Below, piece after piece: positions 44,927-55,287 of a DNA stretch of 64,000 nt; the stretch's first letter is position 1, and every line of letters starts with the position of its first letter. Below the pieces are notes generated by a model. That model was not told where the DNA came from and did no database searches. It worked only from the letters and a program-made list of their open reading frames with translations. The stretch is taken from contig NZ_CP022098.1 of NCBI RefSeq assembly GCF_002305875.1, positions 11,532,001 through 11,596,000 of the forward strand. The letters run 5' to 3'. A program made the position numbers and the translations under genes. This stretch comes from Cystobacter fuscus. Lineage in GTDB: Bacteria; Myxococcota; Myxococcia; Myxococcales; Myxococcaceae.

Positions 44927-47152
44927 CTAGAACTGCGCCTTCATGAAGGCCTTGAGCCGCGTCTGGACGAAGTAACGGTTCTCCAGGCTGTTCCAGCCGT
45001 AGGTGTCGCGGGTGACGAAGCCGCGCGAGCCCACCGGAACGTTCTTCTCCTTGGCGATGGTCTCGTCGGCCAGCGTGGGCACGAAGCCTCCGCCGTAGTC
45101 CGGCTCGAAGGTGCCGAAGATGTACTGACCCTCGAGACCGAACTCCACGCCCGCCAGGATGTACCTGGCCTTGAGCGCCACCAGGTTCTTGTCGTGCTTG
45201 CCCGACACCATCTGGTGCATCCCGTACGACTGGAAGGCCGTGTTGCCGTCCTTCAGGTCCGCCAGGAACTTGGTGTAGCTCAGGGACGCGTACAGGTCGT
45301 CGGTGAGCTGGTAGCCCGCGCCCAGGTTGAAGCTCGAGTAGTGGAGCAGGCGGTCGTCATCCGAGATGTCGTCGAAGGGCTTGAAGGTGTAGCCCGAGCC
45401 ATCGGGCAGCCGGTTCGGATTGGTGTAGAGCTCGGCCGTGGAGAACTGCCCGTTGGAGTCGTAGTAGCGGACGTTGTTCTGGCAGTTGGTGGAGGCATCC
45501 GCCGGGCAGTCCCCATCCTGGTAGGGCAGGTACTTCTTGTTGTTCAGGCGCTTGTCGCTCTCGTGGATGTACTTGACCTTGCCGAACACATCGACGCCCC
45601 GGCCGATGTCCACCACGTAGCGGGCCTTGAGCACCGCGATGTGGGTCTGCTTGTCCTGGAAGGGCTGGTAGGCGGAGCGGAAGTTGTGCAGCACGCCCGA
45701 GTCCAGCTCGGCGCCGGGGTAGAGCGTGTCCTTGATGCCCCGGTTGTCGTCGCCCCAGGCCTGCCAGTTGGTGTTGTAGGTGATGTACGAGTACTCGCCG
45801 GCGATATCGAGCGCGCCGTTGCTGTACACCGGGTTGAACGTCACGCCCTTCCAGCCGATGACCGTCTGGGCCATGGGCTCGTCGAAGTCGGTGAACTCGT
45901 TGTCCACGTTGATCGTGGCCACCTGCTGGCTCTCGTTGGTCCACCCGCCGTAGCCGATGACCGCGGGATTGCCCCCGTAGACGCCGTAGGAGCGGTTGTT
46001 GGGGCCGGGGAAGGCGAAGGTGCCATCGGTGCCCTCGGTGAGCAGCACGTCCGACTCACGCCGGGCGGCCATGATGGACACGTAGTCGGCGCCGATGCTG
46101 AAGCCCTGCACGTTGAGCGACAGGCCGATGTCGAGCGGATCGTTGAGCGTGAGGTCCACCTTCCAGGTGTTGTCCTCATGCCGGCCCGCGGGCACGGGCG
46201 AGTAGCCGTTGAGGCCGAAGCTCTTGGGCACCCAGCTGTTGTTCTTGTCGCCGCTGGTGCCGAAGTAGTTGGTGTCCTCGGCGTGGGCGTAGGAGCGGTA
46301 GAAGGCGCCGCGCACGTCCAGGGTGCTGCCCAGGTGGAAGCCGGCCTTCAGGGCGCCCACGCCGTTGCGGAAGCGCGGGTAGAGATCCCGTCCGTTGTCC
46401 AGGTTCGTGTCGGTGAGGCTGATCTCCCGGTCGTCGGCGTACTGGAAGAGGCCCCCGAAGTCGAAGTTGTCATTGAGCGTGTAGCGCGTCTGGAACACGT
46501 AGGACGCGTCCCGCGCGTGGTACTCACCCGTCTTGAAGTTGGGGCCGGCCCACAGGCGCGGCAGGGCGATGGCTGCCGCGTCCCACGACAGCCGGCGCTC
46601 GAACGCCGAGCTCTGCACGAGGATGCCCGAGGCGTTGTCCCGGTCGATGTAGCGGATGCGTCCGACGACGAACGGGTCGAACTGGCCGAAGTCGTTGGCG
46701 CCGATGGTGGCCGAGTCGATGAGGTAGCCCGGCGTCAGCGTGACGGCCATGCCGCGCAGCTTGATGTACTGGCTGGAGCGCGCATCGAACTCGCCGCAGT
46801 TGCCTCCGATGCAGTTGTCGCCCTGCGCGCCGAAGCCACCGAAGTTCGTCCAGAAGTTCTGGTTGAAGCGGCTGTGGATGCGGCCGCGCACCTCGACCTG
46901 GCTGGAGATACGGGCGCTGAGCAGCAGCTCCAGCTCCGTGCCGATGCCGTTATCTCCGTAACCTTCACCCGGAATGGTGGTGAAGTTGTAGAGCGCGCCC
47001 TGGTTGCGCTGATTACCGTAGAGCCACTTCGTATAGGTGGTTCCACCGATCTGCAGGCGTGGGCCCTCCTGGGCGAACGAGGGCAGTGCGGGCAATAGGG
47101 TAGCGACAGCGGCCAGGGCGGCAACGCCCTTCCGCGTGGAATTCTTGTTCAT
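44927..47152 (-). CDS. Outer-membrane beta-barrel protein of the maltodextrin operon
   Basis: 741 residues. Cleaved signal (VAALAAVATLLPALPSFAQ) then alternating amphipathic strands typical of a large beta-barrel, ending in the terminal Phe (RLKAFMKAQF) recognised by the Bam machinery. No plug domain or TonB box is visible, so porin-type rather than SusC-type. Four Cys in two close pairs (NCIGGNC; CPADASTNC) could make loop disulfides. GGAGGGG precedes the ATG at 47152. Between the starch-module protein and its lipoprotein paralogue, it is the probable route for maltodextrins through the outer membrane, in place of LamB (inferred; no LamB similarity recognised). Confidence 0.8.
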   Translation of the reverse strand: MNKNSTRKGVAALAAVATLLPALPSFAQEGPRLQIGGTTYTKWLYGNQRNQGALYNFTTIPGEGYGDNGIGTELELLLSARISSQVEVRGRIHSRFNQNFWTNFGGFGAQGDNCIGGNCGEFDARSSQYIKLRGMAVTLTPGYLIDSATIGANDFGQFDPFVVGRIRYIDRDNASGILVQSSAFERRLSWDAAAIALPRLWAGPNFKTGEYHARDASYVFQTRYTLNDNFDFGGLFQYADDREISLTDTNLDNGRDLYPRFRNGVGALKAGFHLGSTLDVRGAFYRSYAHAEDTNYFGTSGDKNNSWVPKSFGLNGYSPVPAGRHEDNTWKVDLTLNDPLDIGLSLNVQGFSIGADYVSIMAARRESDVLLTEGTDGTFAFPGPNNRSYGVYGGNPAVIGYGGWTNESQQVATINVDNEFTDFDEPMAQTVIGWKGVTFNPVYSNGALDIAGEYSYITYNTNWQAWGDDNRGIKDTLYPGAELDSGVLHNFRSAYQPFQDKQTHIAVLKARYVVDIGRGVDVFGKVKYIHESDKRLNNKKYLPYQDGDCPADASTNCQNNVRYYDSNGQFSTAELYTNPNRLPDGSGYTFKPFDDISDDDRLLHYSSFNLGAGYQLTDDLYASLSYTKFLADLKDGNTAFQSYGMHQMVSGKHDKNLVALKARYILAGVEFGLEGQYIFGTFEPDYGGGFVPTLADETIAKEKNVPVGSRGFVTRDTYGWNSLENRYFVQTRLKAFMKAQF

Positions 47153-47230
47153 GTGGATTCCCCTCCGTTGAAACACCCGGCGCGGGAGGCCAGGCCGCCC
47201 GCACCGGAACAACCCTCACCTCTCGTCGGA

Positions 47231-48064
47231 CTACTTCTTCTCCGCCGGAGCCGCCTCACCGCCCACCATGGTGAGCGTGGCCTGCTTCTTCACCACGCCC
47301 TCCTCGCCGCACTCGAAGGCGAGCGCCTCGTGCTGGGCCTTCACCTCGGAGGCATCGCCCTTGCCCGCGCCCGCGAGCATGTCCACGACGTGCGGATCGC
47401 ACTCGCCGTCGTTGCCACCGCCGAAGCGGTGCTGGCCCTCGTACTCGTTCACCTTGCGGGTCATCAGATCATTGCCCGCGGGGAAGCCCTCGTTGGACTG
47501 GATGAGCACCTGGTAGCGCCACTGCGAGGGCTCGCCCTGGAGGCCCGGCGCGTTGACGGTGGCGGTGATCTTCCGGCCCGAGCCCTTGACGCGATCCGGG
47601 ACGAGGACGTTGTCCTTCACGGCGCCGGCCTTGGAGCCGACCTCGGCCTTCACGCGCGAGGCGCCCTGCGGCGAGATGACGATGACCTTGTCCCAGGCGA
47701 ACTCGGGGGCGAACTTCACGTTGAGCCCGGGGAGGGACTCGGTGGAGCCGCTGCCCTCCTTGCCGTCCGTGTCGATGAAGATGAAGGCCATCTGCACGGA
47801 GAAGCCACTGCCCGTCTTCCAGGGGTCCTCCAGGGTGGTGTTGAAGCCCAGGGAGACGTCGAGCTTGTCGCCCTTCTTCGCCAGGGAGAAGTCGGTCAGG
47901 TCGAACGAGCCGCGCTTGTAGACGGGGTCGGTCGGGTACTTGTAGGTGCCCGGGCCGTTGTCATCTCCGGTGGGGTCCTTGAAGGACACCTTGTCGGCGG
48001 CCAGGGCGGGCGCGCCCAGCAGCGCCGCGGTGAGCGTGAAGCACGCGAGTCGGGACGTCTTCAT
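47231..48064 (-). CDS. Periplasmic glucodextranase-C/DOMON-like protein
   Basis: 277 residues with a cleavable signal (ending APALAAD), no lipobox. Nearly the whole mature chain is one beta-sandwich of the glucodextranase C-terminal type: VSFKDPTGDDNGPGTYKYP, FDLTDFSLAKKGDKLDVSLGF and AFIFIDTDGKEGSGSTESLPGL. The same fold ends S-layer amylopullulanases and is thought to bind alpha-glucan. Two Cys (CDP, FECGEEG) may form a disulfide. Lies between malG and the porin in the operon, so it may hold maltodextrins in the periplasm. Paralogue of the lipoprotein at 43799. Confidence 0.8.
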   Translation of the reverse strand: MKTSRLACFTLTAALLGAPALAADKVSFKDPTGDDNGPGTYKYPTDPVYKRGSFDLTDFSLAKKGDKLDVSLGFNTTLEDPWKTGSGFSVQMAFIFIDTDGKEGSGSTESLPGLNVKFAPEFAWDKVIVISPQGASRVKAEVGSKAGAVKDNVLVPDRVKGSGRKITATVNAPGLQGEPSQWRYQVLIQSNEGFPAGNDLMTRKVNEYEGQHRFGGGNDGECDPHVVDMLAGAGKGDASEVKAQHEALAFECGEEGVVKKQATLTMVGGEAAPAEKK

Positions 48065-48127
48065 CAGGCACTTCTCCTTGGGGTAAGGGAAACGCGGGGT
48101 AAGGCGGAGGCGGGTGAAGCGAACGGG

Positions 48128-49006
48128 CTAGCCCTTGACGCTGCCAGCGGTGAGCCCGGACACGAGGTACTTCTGCAGGAAGAGGAACAGGAAGACGACG
48201 GGGATGGACACGATGATGGAGCCCGCGGCGAAGTAGCCCCACTGCTGCGAGTAGCCGCCCACGAAGAAGCGCAGGCCCACGGGCGCCGTGTACATGGCCT
48301 CCTGGTCCATGAAGGTGGCCGCGAGGATGAACTCGTTCCACGCCGTCATGAACGAGAAGAGCGCCGTCACCGCCACCGCGGGCTTGGCCAGCGGCAGGAT
48401 GATGGTCCAGAAGATCTTCCCCACCGAGGCGCCCTCCATGAGCGCCGCCTCTTCCAGATCCTTGGGGATGGTGTCGAAGTAGCCCTTGAGCATCCACACG
48501 CTGAAGGGAATGGACGTGGTGGCGTAGACGATCATCAGGCCCAGGCGCGAGCTGCCCAGCCCCAGCCACTGCACCAGGATGATGTAGAGGGGAATCAGCA
48601 TGAGCGTGCCCGGGAACATCTGGGACACGAGGAAGGCCATCATGCCGGTGCGCTGCCCCACGAACTTGAAGCGGCTGAAGGCGTAGGCCGCGGTGCACGC
48701 GAGGAACACGCCCACCACGGTGGTGCCCAGCGCGATGACGGCGCTGTTGAACAGCCAGTGGCCGAAGGGCTGCTCGGTCATCACCGAGGTGAAGTTGGAG
48801 GCCGACCACGTCTCGGGCCACGGGATGATGGCACGCACGCGCTCGAGCGCGGTGGGCGATTCGGGCAGCGTGGTGATGGCGAGGCTCTGCCGCCCGGAGA
48901 ACGCGATCGTGATGACCCAGAGGATGGGATAGAGCGCGAAGAGGGTGAAGAGCACCAGCAGCACGTGCAGCGGCCAGTGCGGGATTCCGTCGCGACGCGA
49001 GAACAT
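48128..49006 (-). CDS. malG: Maltose/maltodextrin ABC transporter permease MalG
   Basis: 292 residues, six membrane segments. Family marks: SRFKFVGQRTGMMAFLVSQMFPGTLMLIPLY and the EAA coupling loop EEAALMEGASVGKIFWTIILPLAKPA. QEAMYTAPVGLRFFVGGYSQQWG near the end is also typical of MalG. Its ATG shares one base with the malF stop. With MalF it forms the inner-membrane channel driven by MalK. Confidence 0.94.
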   Translation of the reverse strand: MFSRRDGIPHWPLHVLLVLFTLFALYPILWVITIAFSGRQSLAITTLPESPTALERVRAIIPWPETWSASNFTSVMTEQPFGHWLFNSAVIALGTTVVGVFLACTAAYAFSRFKFVGQRTGMMAFLVSQMFPGTLMLIPLYIILVQWLGLGSSRLGLMIVYATTSIPFSVWMLKGYFDTIPKDLEEAALMEGASVGKIFWTIILPLAKPAVAVTALFSFMTAWNEFILAATFMDQEAMYTAPVGLRFFVGGYSQQWGYFAAGSIIVSIPVVFLFLFLQKYLVSGLTAGSVKG

Positions 49007-51060
49007 CAGGCGGCCTCCGTGGCGCGCGAGACCCGGTTCTGCACCATGCTGTAGAGCAACAGGATGCCGAAGATGATGGTGGAGTAGGCCGCCGCGTAGC
49101 CGTGGCGGTAGAGCTGGAAGGCGTACTTGTACGCCTGGGTGATGAGGATCTCCGTCGAGTGGCTCGGCTCACCCTCGGTCACCAGGAAGATGACGTTGAA
49201 CTGGTTGAAGGTCCACACCACCGAGAGAATGACGGCGGGCACGAGCGCGGGCTTGAGCGCCGGCAGGGTGATGGCGGTGAACTGCTGCCAGCGACTGGCG
49301 CCATCCACGCGCGCCGCCTCGTACAGCTCCATGGGGATGGACTGGAGCGCGCCGAGCGACACCACCATCATGAAGGGGAAGCTCAACCAGCCGTTGGTGG
49401 CGAGCACCGTGAGGAACGAAGTGAAGGGCGTGTCGTACCAGGACAGGCCCTGGCCGCCGAACATGCGGATGATGTGGTTCACCACGCCGAACTGCTGGTG
49501 GAACATGCCCTTCCAGATGAGCGCGGTGATGTAGTTGGGCATGGCCCAGGGCAGGATGAGCAGCACGCGGTAGACGGGCCGGAAAGCCAGCTTGTCCACG
49601 TTGAGGATCAGCGCCAGCACCAGACCCAGCGTCACGCCGAGCACCACGTTGGTGATGGTCCACACCACCGTGAAGAAGAGCGTGTAGTAGAAGTTGAGGT
49701 AGTTGAAGACGAGCGAGCCGTCCTGCGCGCGCTTGACGATGTTGAAGTCGCCGAGGATCTCCACGTAGTTGCGCAGGCCGACCCACAGGTTCACGAACGG
49801 CTGGCCCGCGTTGTAGAGCGTGGAGTCGGTGAACGACAGGGCGATGCCGTAGAAGAACGGGAAGAAGACGAGCACCAGCATGCCCACCATCGCCGGGGCG
49901 ATGTAGAGGTAGGCGGTGCGGTTCTCCACCACGGTGGCCACCGTGCGGTGCACGCCCCCCAGGCCGATGAAGAGCAGCACAACGAGCGCCACCGCGCCCA
50001 GGCCCGTCATCGCGCGGCCCACGCCCGAGCGCAGTTCCTCCATGCGCGCGGACACCACCGCCTCATTCACCTGCCCCTCGGGGCTCACCAGTCCCAACGG
50101 ACGGCGGTACGCATCCGCGTCCCAGTCCCCGGGCCGGAGCGCGGGCTCGGTGGCGAGCTGCCGCTCCGCCATCACCGCCTGGGCCCGCTCGGACATCGCG
50201 CGCACCTGCTCGGCCACGAGCGTCTGCGTGCCCCGCACCTCGGCGCCCAGCGTGCCCAGCGAATAGGAGCCATAGGCTCCCAGGCCCGCCACGAGCGCCA
50301 CCACCGACACGGCGACGAGCACGCCCTGGCGCCGCGCCACGAAGGACGCCGCGGCGCACAGCGCCAGCGGCAACAGCCAGCACAACAACAACGTCGGCAG
50401 CGAGGGCTCGAGCGGGGCCGCGAGCGGCGCCGTGGCCAACTCCACCATGCCCACCACCGAGCCCTCCACTTCCACCGGGGCGCTCAGCAGGCGTCCGCCT
50501 CCGGGCAGCGCCTCGGCCTCTACCTCCAGCTTGCGCGCACTGCCCTCCTCGCGGTTGGTCTCCACCGCGGCGCGCAGCCGCTGACCGCGGTCATAGAGGG
50601 GCTTCTCCTCGCGGCTCAGCCGGCGCGGCGCCACGCGCTCCCCCACGTCCTCGGGGAAGGTGGACGCCTCCAGCCGGATGCCCGAGAAGGCCACCACCCG
50701 CACCGCGCTGCCGGCGGGCAGTTGCGTCTTCCACGTGTCCACCACGGCGCGCACCGCGTCGCCCGAGCCCCCGGCGCGCTGGACGAGATCCTCCAGGGCG
50801 CGCAGGGACACGAAGGACTGACGATCCGCGCGCTCGGTGGAGACGCTGTCCAACGCCTTGGCCAACAGGCCCTGGGCGATGAACAGCGCCACGCCGAGCG
50901 AGAGGAACAGGCCCACGAGCACCCGTCCACGGCGGAGCGTGCCCGCGCCTCCGGAGGGTTCGCCCGAACCGGGGACACCATTGAGGCCGCCGCTGTCGGT
51001 GAGCAGGGCGGCGGGATTCCCAGGTTCGCTGCTGGGAGGCTGGGGGACCACGTTTCTCAC
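49006..51060 (-). CDS. malF: Maltose/maltodextrin ABC permease MalF with N-terminal sensor-like extension
   Basis: 684 residues; E. coli MalF has 514 and typical MalF-like permeases about 300. Residues about 381-684 are the permease: YLYIAPAMVGMLVLVFFPFFYG, WTITNVVLGVTLGLVLALIL and the EAA loop MELYEAARVDGASRWQQF. In front lie a Pro/Gly cytoplasmic leader (1-45), a membrane helix (46-66), an extracytoplasmic domain (67-220) with the layout of a bacterial sensor domain, two helices (222-242, 247-267), a second extracytoplasmic stretch (268-352) rich in coiled-coil-like heptads, and a fourth helix. GTG start at 51060 with AGAGGT six bases upstream. No frameshift or stop divides the parts, so it is one fusion. 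Confidence 0.9.
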   Translation of the reverse strand: MRNVVPQPPSSEPGNPAALLTDSGGLNGVPGSGEPSGGAGTLRRGRVLVGLFLSLGVALFIAQGLLAKALDSVSTERADRQSFVSLRALEDLVQRAGGSGDAVRAVVDTWKTQLPAGSAVRVVAFSGIRLEASTFPEDVGERVAPRRLSREEKPLYDRGQRLRAAVETNREEGSARKLEVEAEALPGGGRLLSAPVEVEGSVVGMVELATAPLAAPLEPSLPTLLLCWLLPLALCAAASFVARRQGVLVAVSVVALVAGLGAYGSYSLGTLGAEVRGTQTLVAEQVRAMSERAQAVMAERQLATEPALRPGDWDADAYRRPLGLVSPEGQVNEAVVSARMEELRSGVGRAMTGLGAVALVVLLFIGLGGVHRTVATVVENRTAYLYIAPAMVGMLVLVFFPFFYGIALSFTDSTLYNAGQPFVNLWVGLRNYVEILGDFNIVKRAQDGSLVFNYLNFYYTLFFTVVWTITNVVLGVTLGLVLALILNVDKLAFRPVYRVLLILPWAMPNYITALIWKGMFHQQFGVVNHIIRMFGGQGLSWYDTPFTSFLTVLATNGWLSFPFMMVVSLGALQSIPMELYEAARVDGASRWQQFTAITLPALKPALVPAVILSVVWTFNQFNVIFLVTEGEPSHSTEILITQAYKYAFQLYRHGYAAAYSTIIFGILLLYSMVQNRVSRATEAA

Positions 51061-51070
51061 GCTCGACCTC

Positions 51071-52303
51071 TCACTTCTTGCGCAGGCTGGCCACGTCCTT
51101 GGCGACACCCTTCTGGGCGGCATCGAGGGCGGCCTTGGGGGTCGCGGTCGCCTTGAGGATGGAGCTCATCGCCGAGGTGGCATGGCCCCAGACCATCGAC
51201 ATCTCCGGCACGTTGGGCATGGGCACCGCCGTGTCGACCTGGGCGCGGAACGCCTTGAGCTGCGCGTCCCCGGCCACCTTCGGGTCGGAGTACACCGCCT
51301 GGTTGGCGGGGCTCTGACGGCCCTCGAGCGCGAGCACCTTGGCGCCCTCGGTGCTGGTGAGGAATTTGGCCAGCTCGAACGCCGCGTCCTTGTTCTTCGA
51401 CGGCGCGGCGACATAGACGCCCTCCACCGTCGTCCACGGACGCATGGGCTTGCCGCCCGCCTCGTCCAGCGTGGGCAGCGGCGCGAGGCCGTAGTCCACG
51501 CCCTTGGCGATCTCCCCGAGGAACCACGGGCCGGAGAACACCATGCCCGCCTTGCCCTCGTTGAAGAGCGAGGTGATGAGCGCGGTGGTGGGCTCGGCCG
51601 GGAGGATGCCGTCCTTGTTCTTCCACTTGAGCAGCTGCTCGGCCGCCTTGATGTTCGCCGGCGAGTTCATCGTGGGCGCGCCATCCGCGCCGAACACGCC
51701 CCCGCCAAAGCCGTTCATCAGCGCCGCGTGGTAGTAGAAGTCACCGTAGGCGTAGGCCAGACCGAAGCGGCCCGCCTTCTGGTCGGTGATCTTCTTGGCC
51801 ATCGCCACCAGCTCGCCGCTCGTCTTGGGCGGCGTGGGCACCAGCTTCTTGTTGTAGATGAGCGTGATGGACTTGTAGTTGAGCGGCAGGCCGTAGGTGG
51901 TGCCGCGGTAGACCATCGCCTGGAGCGTGGAGGGGATGAAGCGCTTCTTGAGCTCATCGTCCAGGTAGAAGTCGATGGGCTCCACGGTGTTGCCCGCCTC
52001 GATCCATCCGCCGAGCCGGTCCTGGGCGAAGATGAAGACGTCCGGGCCCTTGCCGCGCGGCACCGTGGCGGAGATCTTGTCCGCGTAGGCGTCATACGGC
52101 ACCGCCAGCGTGTTCACCTTGATGCCCTCGGCGGCGTGGGCGGCGTTGAACTGGCCCACCAGCTTCTCCAGCGCGGCCTTCTCCTCGGCGCGGTAGCCGT
52201 GCCAGAGGACGAGTTCCTTCGTCTCGGCGGCGGAAGAGGCCGAGGGCAGGAGGGCGAGCACACAGGCGCTCGCGGCCGCGAACATCCATCGCAGGTTCTT
52301 CAT
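51071..52303 (-). CDS. malE: Maltose/maltodextrin-binding periplasmic protein
   Basis: 410 residues. Cleaved signal ending SASSAAE, then ELVLWHGYRAEEKAALEKLVGQFN, the usual start of family 1 solute-binding proteins. GPDVFIFAQDRLGGWIEAG, GLPLNYKSITLIYNKKLVP and MVFSGPWFLGEIA match maltodextrin-binding proteins. Delivers sugar to MalF/MalG. Ten bases separate it from malF. Confidence 0.93.
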   Translation of the reverse strand: MKNLRWMFAAASACVLALLPSASSAAETKELVLWHGYRAEEKAALEKLVGQFNAAHAAEGIKVNTLAVPYDAYADKISATVPRGKGPDVFIFAQDRLGGWIEAGNTVEPIDFYLDDELKKRFIPSTLQAMVYRGTTYGLPLNYKSITLIYNKKLVPTPPKTSGELVAMAKKITDQKAGRFGLAYAYGDFYYHAALMNGFGGGVFGADGAPTMNSPANIKAAEQLLKWKNKDGILPAEPTTALITSLFNEGKAGMVFSGPWFLGEIAKGVDYGLAPLPTLDEAGGKPMRPWTTVEGVYVAAPSKNKDAAFELAKFLTSTEGAKVLALEGRQSPANQAVYSDPKVAGDAQLKAFRAQVDTAVPMPNVPEMSMVWGHATSAMSSILKATATPKAALDAAQKGVAKDVASLRKK

Positions 52304-52350
52304 GTCGGGGGAGTCCTAGGAATGAGGAAGGGGCAGCAGGAGGCACGGGC

Positions 52351-53445
<1,095 letters not shown>

Positions 53446-53455
53446 TTCAGGCTCT

Positions 53456-53479
53456 CCCTCCGAGGGCCCGCTCGGAGGG
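53456..53479 (-). other. Hairpin in the amylase-malK gap
   Basis: CCTCCGAG (53457-53464) pairs with CTCGGAGG (53471-53478) around GGCCCG, just before malK. It has no T-run, so it may act as an RNA-processing or stability element in the operon message. Confidence 0.4.
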
Positions 53480-53511
53480 GCCCCTCTGCCTGCTGGAACA
53501 CCGCACGAACT

Positions 53512-55131
53512 TCACAGGGCTCGACCCAGGATGCGGGCAGACAGCGCCTCGACGGTGATCTCCAGAGTCGGACCGGGCTCCAGTCCGCTTCCGTCGAGCA
53601 GGTCTCGCGCGGCCGCGCCACCCCATGCCTCGGGCCAGGGGACCGAGACGGATGCCTTCTTACCACCGCGATTCACCGCGACAACCACCGCGTCACCGGA
53701 CTCGGGGTCGTGGCGCACGAAAGTGTAAACATCCCCCTCGGTCGTCAACCCCTTGTGCGAGCCCCGCGAGAGCGCGGGATGGGCCCGCCGGAGCGCGACG
53801 AGCCGCTGGTAGAACTGGCGCAGGGACTCGTCGCGCGGCAGCCCGGCCCCGGGACCCACGCGGCGCTCGCCCCACGGCATGTCACCGCGGTTGGCGGGCC
53901 AGTCTCCCCCCAGGCGGCCCACTTCCTCGCCGTAGTAGATGACGGGCATGCCCGTGGTGGTGAGCTGCAACACCGCCGCGAGCCGGAAGCGCGCCTTGTC
54001 TCCCCCGAGCTGGAAGAGCGCGCCCGGCACGTCGTGCGAGGACAGGAAGTGCGACAGGAGGTAGCCCTTGCGGACCTTGTGGCGCGAGCGGAGGTAGGCG
54101 TCGAAGGCCACGGTGCGCCCGCGCCCCTGCACCCACGCGAGCGCGCTGCCCTGGAAGCCGAAGTCGAAGCCGGCATCCAGCTCGTCCCCGGAGAACCACG
54201 GGTCGAGCGACTCGCGATCCCCGCCCCACACCTCTCCGAGCAGGAAGAAGTCCGGGCCCAACTCCTCGCGGGTGCGGCGGCGGTGCTCCTTCCAGAAGGG
54301 GTGGTCCACGTGCTTCACCGTGTCCAGGCGGAAGCCATCCACCCCCGAGCGCTTGCCCCAGTCGAGCTGCGCGTCGAGCAGGTACTTCGCCACCTCGGGC
54401 TCTTCCGTCTTGAAGTCGGGCAGGCCGGACACGCAGCTCGTCACGTCGTCCTGGCCGCACGTCCCCTGCTCCTGCGAGCGCAGCCATCCGCTCGTCTGGG
54501 GATCCTTCTGGTAGCGCGAGTTGTAGCCCGGGTGGTTGTACACCACGTCCAGCAGCACGCGGATGCCGCGCTGGTGGGCGGCGTCCACCAGGGCCTTCAG
54601 CTCCTGCTCGGAGCCGAAGCGCGGGTCGAGCTGATGGAAGTCCTCGGCCCAGTAGCCGTGATAGCCCCAGTCCGGAAAGCCCGCGCCGGTGACGAAGCCG
54701 TCGATGTTCTTCACCACGGGGGTGATCCACAGCGCCGTCACGCCCAGCGAGGACAGCTCGTCGAGCTGCTCGCGCAGGCCCTTGAAGTCTCCGCCGTGGA
54801 AGGTGCCCGGGGCCTTCGCGTCCACCTGGAGGTTGTTGGTCGCATCGCCATCCGCGAAGCGATCCACGACGACGAAGTAGAGCACCTCGTCGGACCAGGG
54901 GCGGGGCGCCACCGCGGGAGCCGCCACCTGGGCGGGAGCGGGAGGCGGGGGAGCCGCCACGGGAACGGAAGCCGCCGCGTCCGTGTGAACCTCGGACGTC
55001 ACCTTCTCGGCGGAGGGCGGCGCGTGGAGGCAGCCCATGAACGCCAGGGGGATGAACAGCAGCGAGGTTACAACCGGATGACGAGGATCCGCGCGTTTGG
55101 CCGGGGGGCGACGAGACGACCAATCCACCAT
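53512..55131 (-). CDS. GH13 alpha-amylase/neopullulanase-type lipoprotein, first gene of the mal operon
   Basis: 539 residues. The signal has lipobox FMGC, preceded by about 20 charged residues, so it is anchored outside the inner membrane; a Pro/Ala linker follows. Catalytic motifs: VLLDVVYNHPGYNS, VDGFRLDTVKHV (nucleophile Asp), FFLLGEVWGG (acid Glu) and LSSHDVPG (the usual HDN reads HDV but keeps the Asp). It opens WSDEVLYFVVVDRFADGDATNN, typical of maltogenic amylases that release maltodextrins, which fits its place before malK, malE, malF and malG. AAGGTG stands eight bases before the ATG. Confidence 0.92.
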   Translation of the reverse strand: MVDWSSRRPPAKRADPRHPVVTSLLFIPLAFMGCLHAPPSAEKVTSEVHTDAAASVPVAAPPPPAPAQVAAPAVAPRPWSDEVLYFVVVDRFADGDATNNLQVDAKAPGTFHGGDFKGLREQLDELSSLGVTALWITPVVKNIDGFVTGAGFPDWGYHGYWAEDFHQLDPRFGSEQELKALVDAAHQRGIRVLLDVVYNHPGYNSRYQKDPQTSGWLRSQEQGTCGQDDVTSCVSGLPDFKTEEPEVAKYLLDAQLDWGKRSGVDGFRLDTVKHVDHPFWKEHRRRTREELGPDFFLLGEVWGGDRESLDPWFSGDELDAGFDFGFQGSALAWVQGRGRTVAFDAYLRSRHKVRKGYLLSHFLSSHDVPGALFQLGGDKARFRLAAVLQLTTTGMPVIYYGEEVGRLGGDWPANRGDMPWGERRVGPGAGLPRDESLRQFYQRLVALRRAHPALSRGSHKGLTTEGDVYTFVRHDPESGDAVVVAVNRGGKKASVSVPWPEAWGGAAARDLLDGSGLEPGPTLEITVEALSARILGRAL

Positions 55132-55254
55132 TGCGGCCGCACCTTTTCACACCCGTTGCGGAATGGAAACCTCGACACTTGGAGTTTCACGATTCAGCGC
55201 CGAACCCGACAGGTCCTGCCCGGGTTTTTTCACCGGGTGCGCGCGGGCCATGGA

Positions 55255-55287
55255 ACGTGTCACGTCAGGGGACGTGTCACGTCAGGG
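55255..55287. promoter_or_regulatory. Tandem palindromic repeats upstream of the mal operon
   Basis: A 16-base sequence occurs at 55255-55270 and 55272-55287. Each copy begins with the palindrome ACGTG-T-CACGT, so centres are 17 bases apart, near two helix turns. They lie 124-156 bases before the amylase ATG; the second overlaps the stop of the gene at 55282. Candidate operator pair. Confidence 0.5.

Noticed and set aside
49102-51156. Very long open frame on + opposite malF
   Set aside because: No conserved motif, His/Glu/Arg-rich composition, and the minus strand codes a complete MalF.
55219-55237. CCCGG/CCGGG pair around TTTTTT before the mal operon
   Set aside because: Five base pairs with the T-run in the loop; not a terminator structure.
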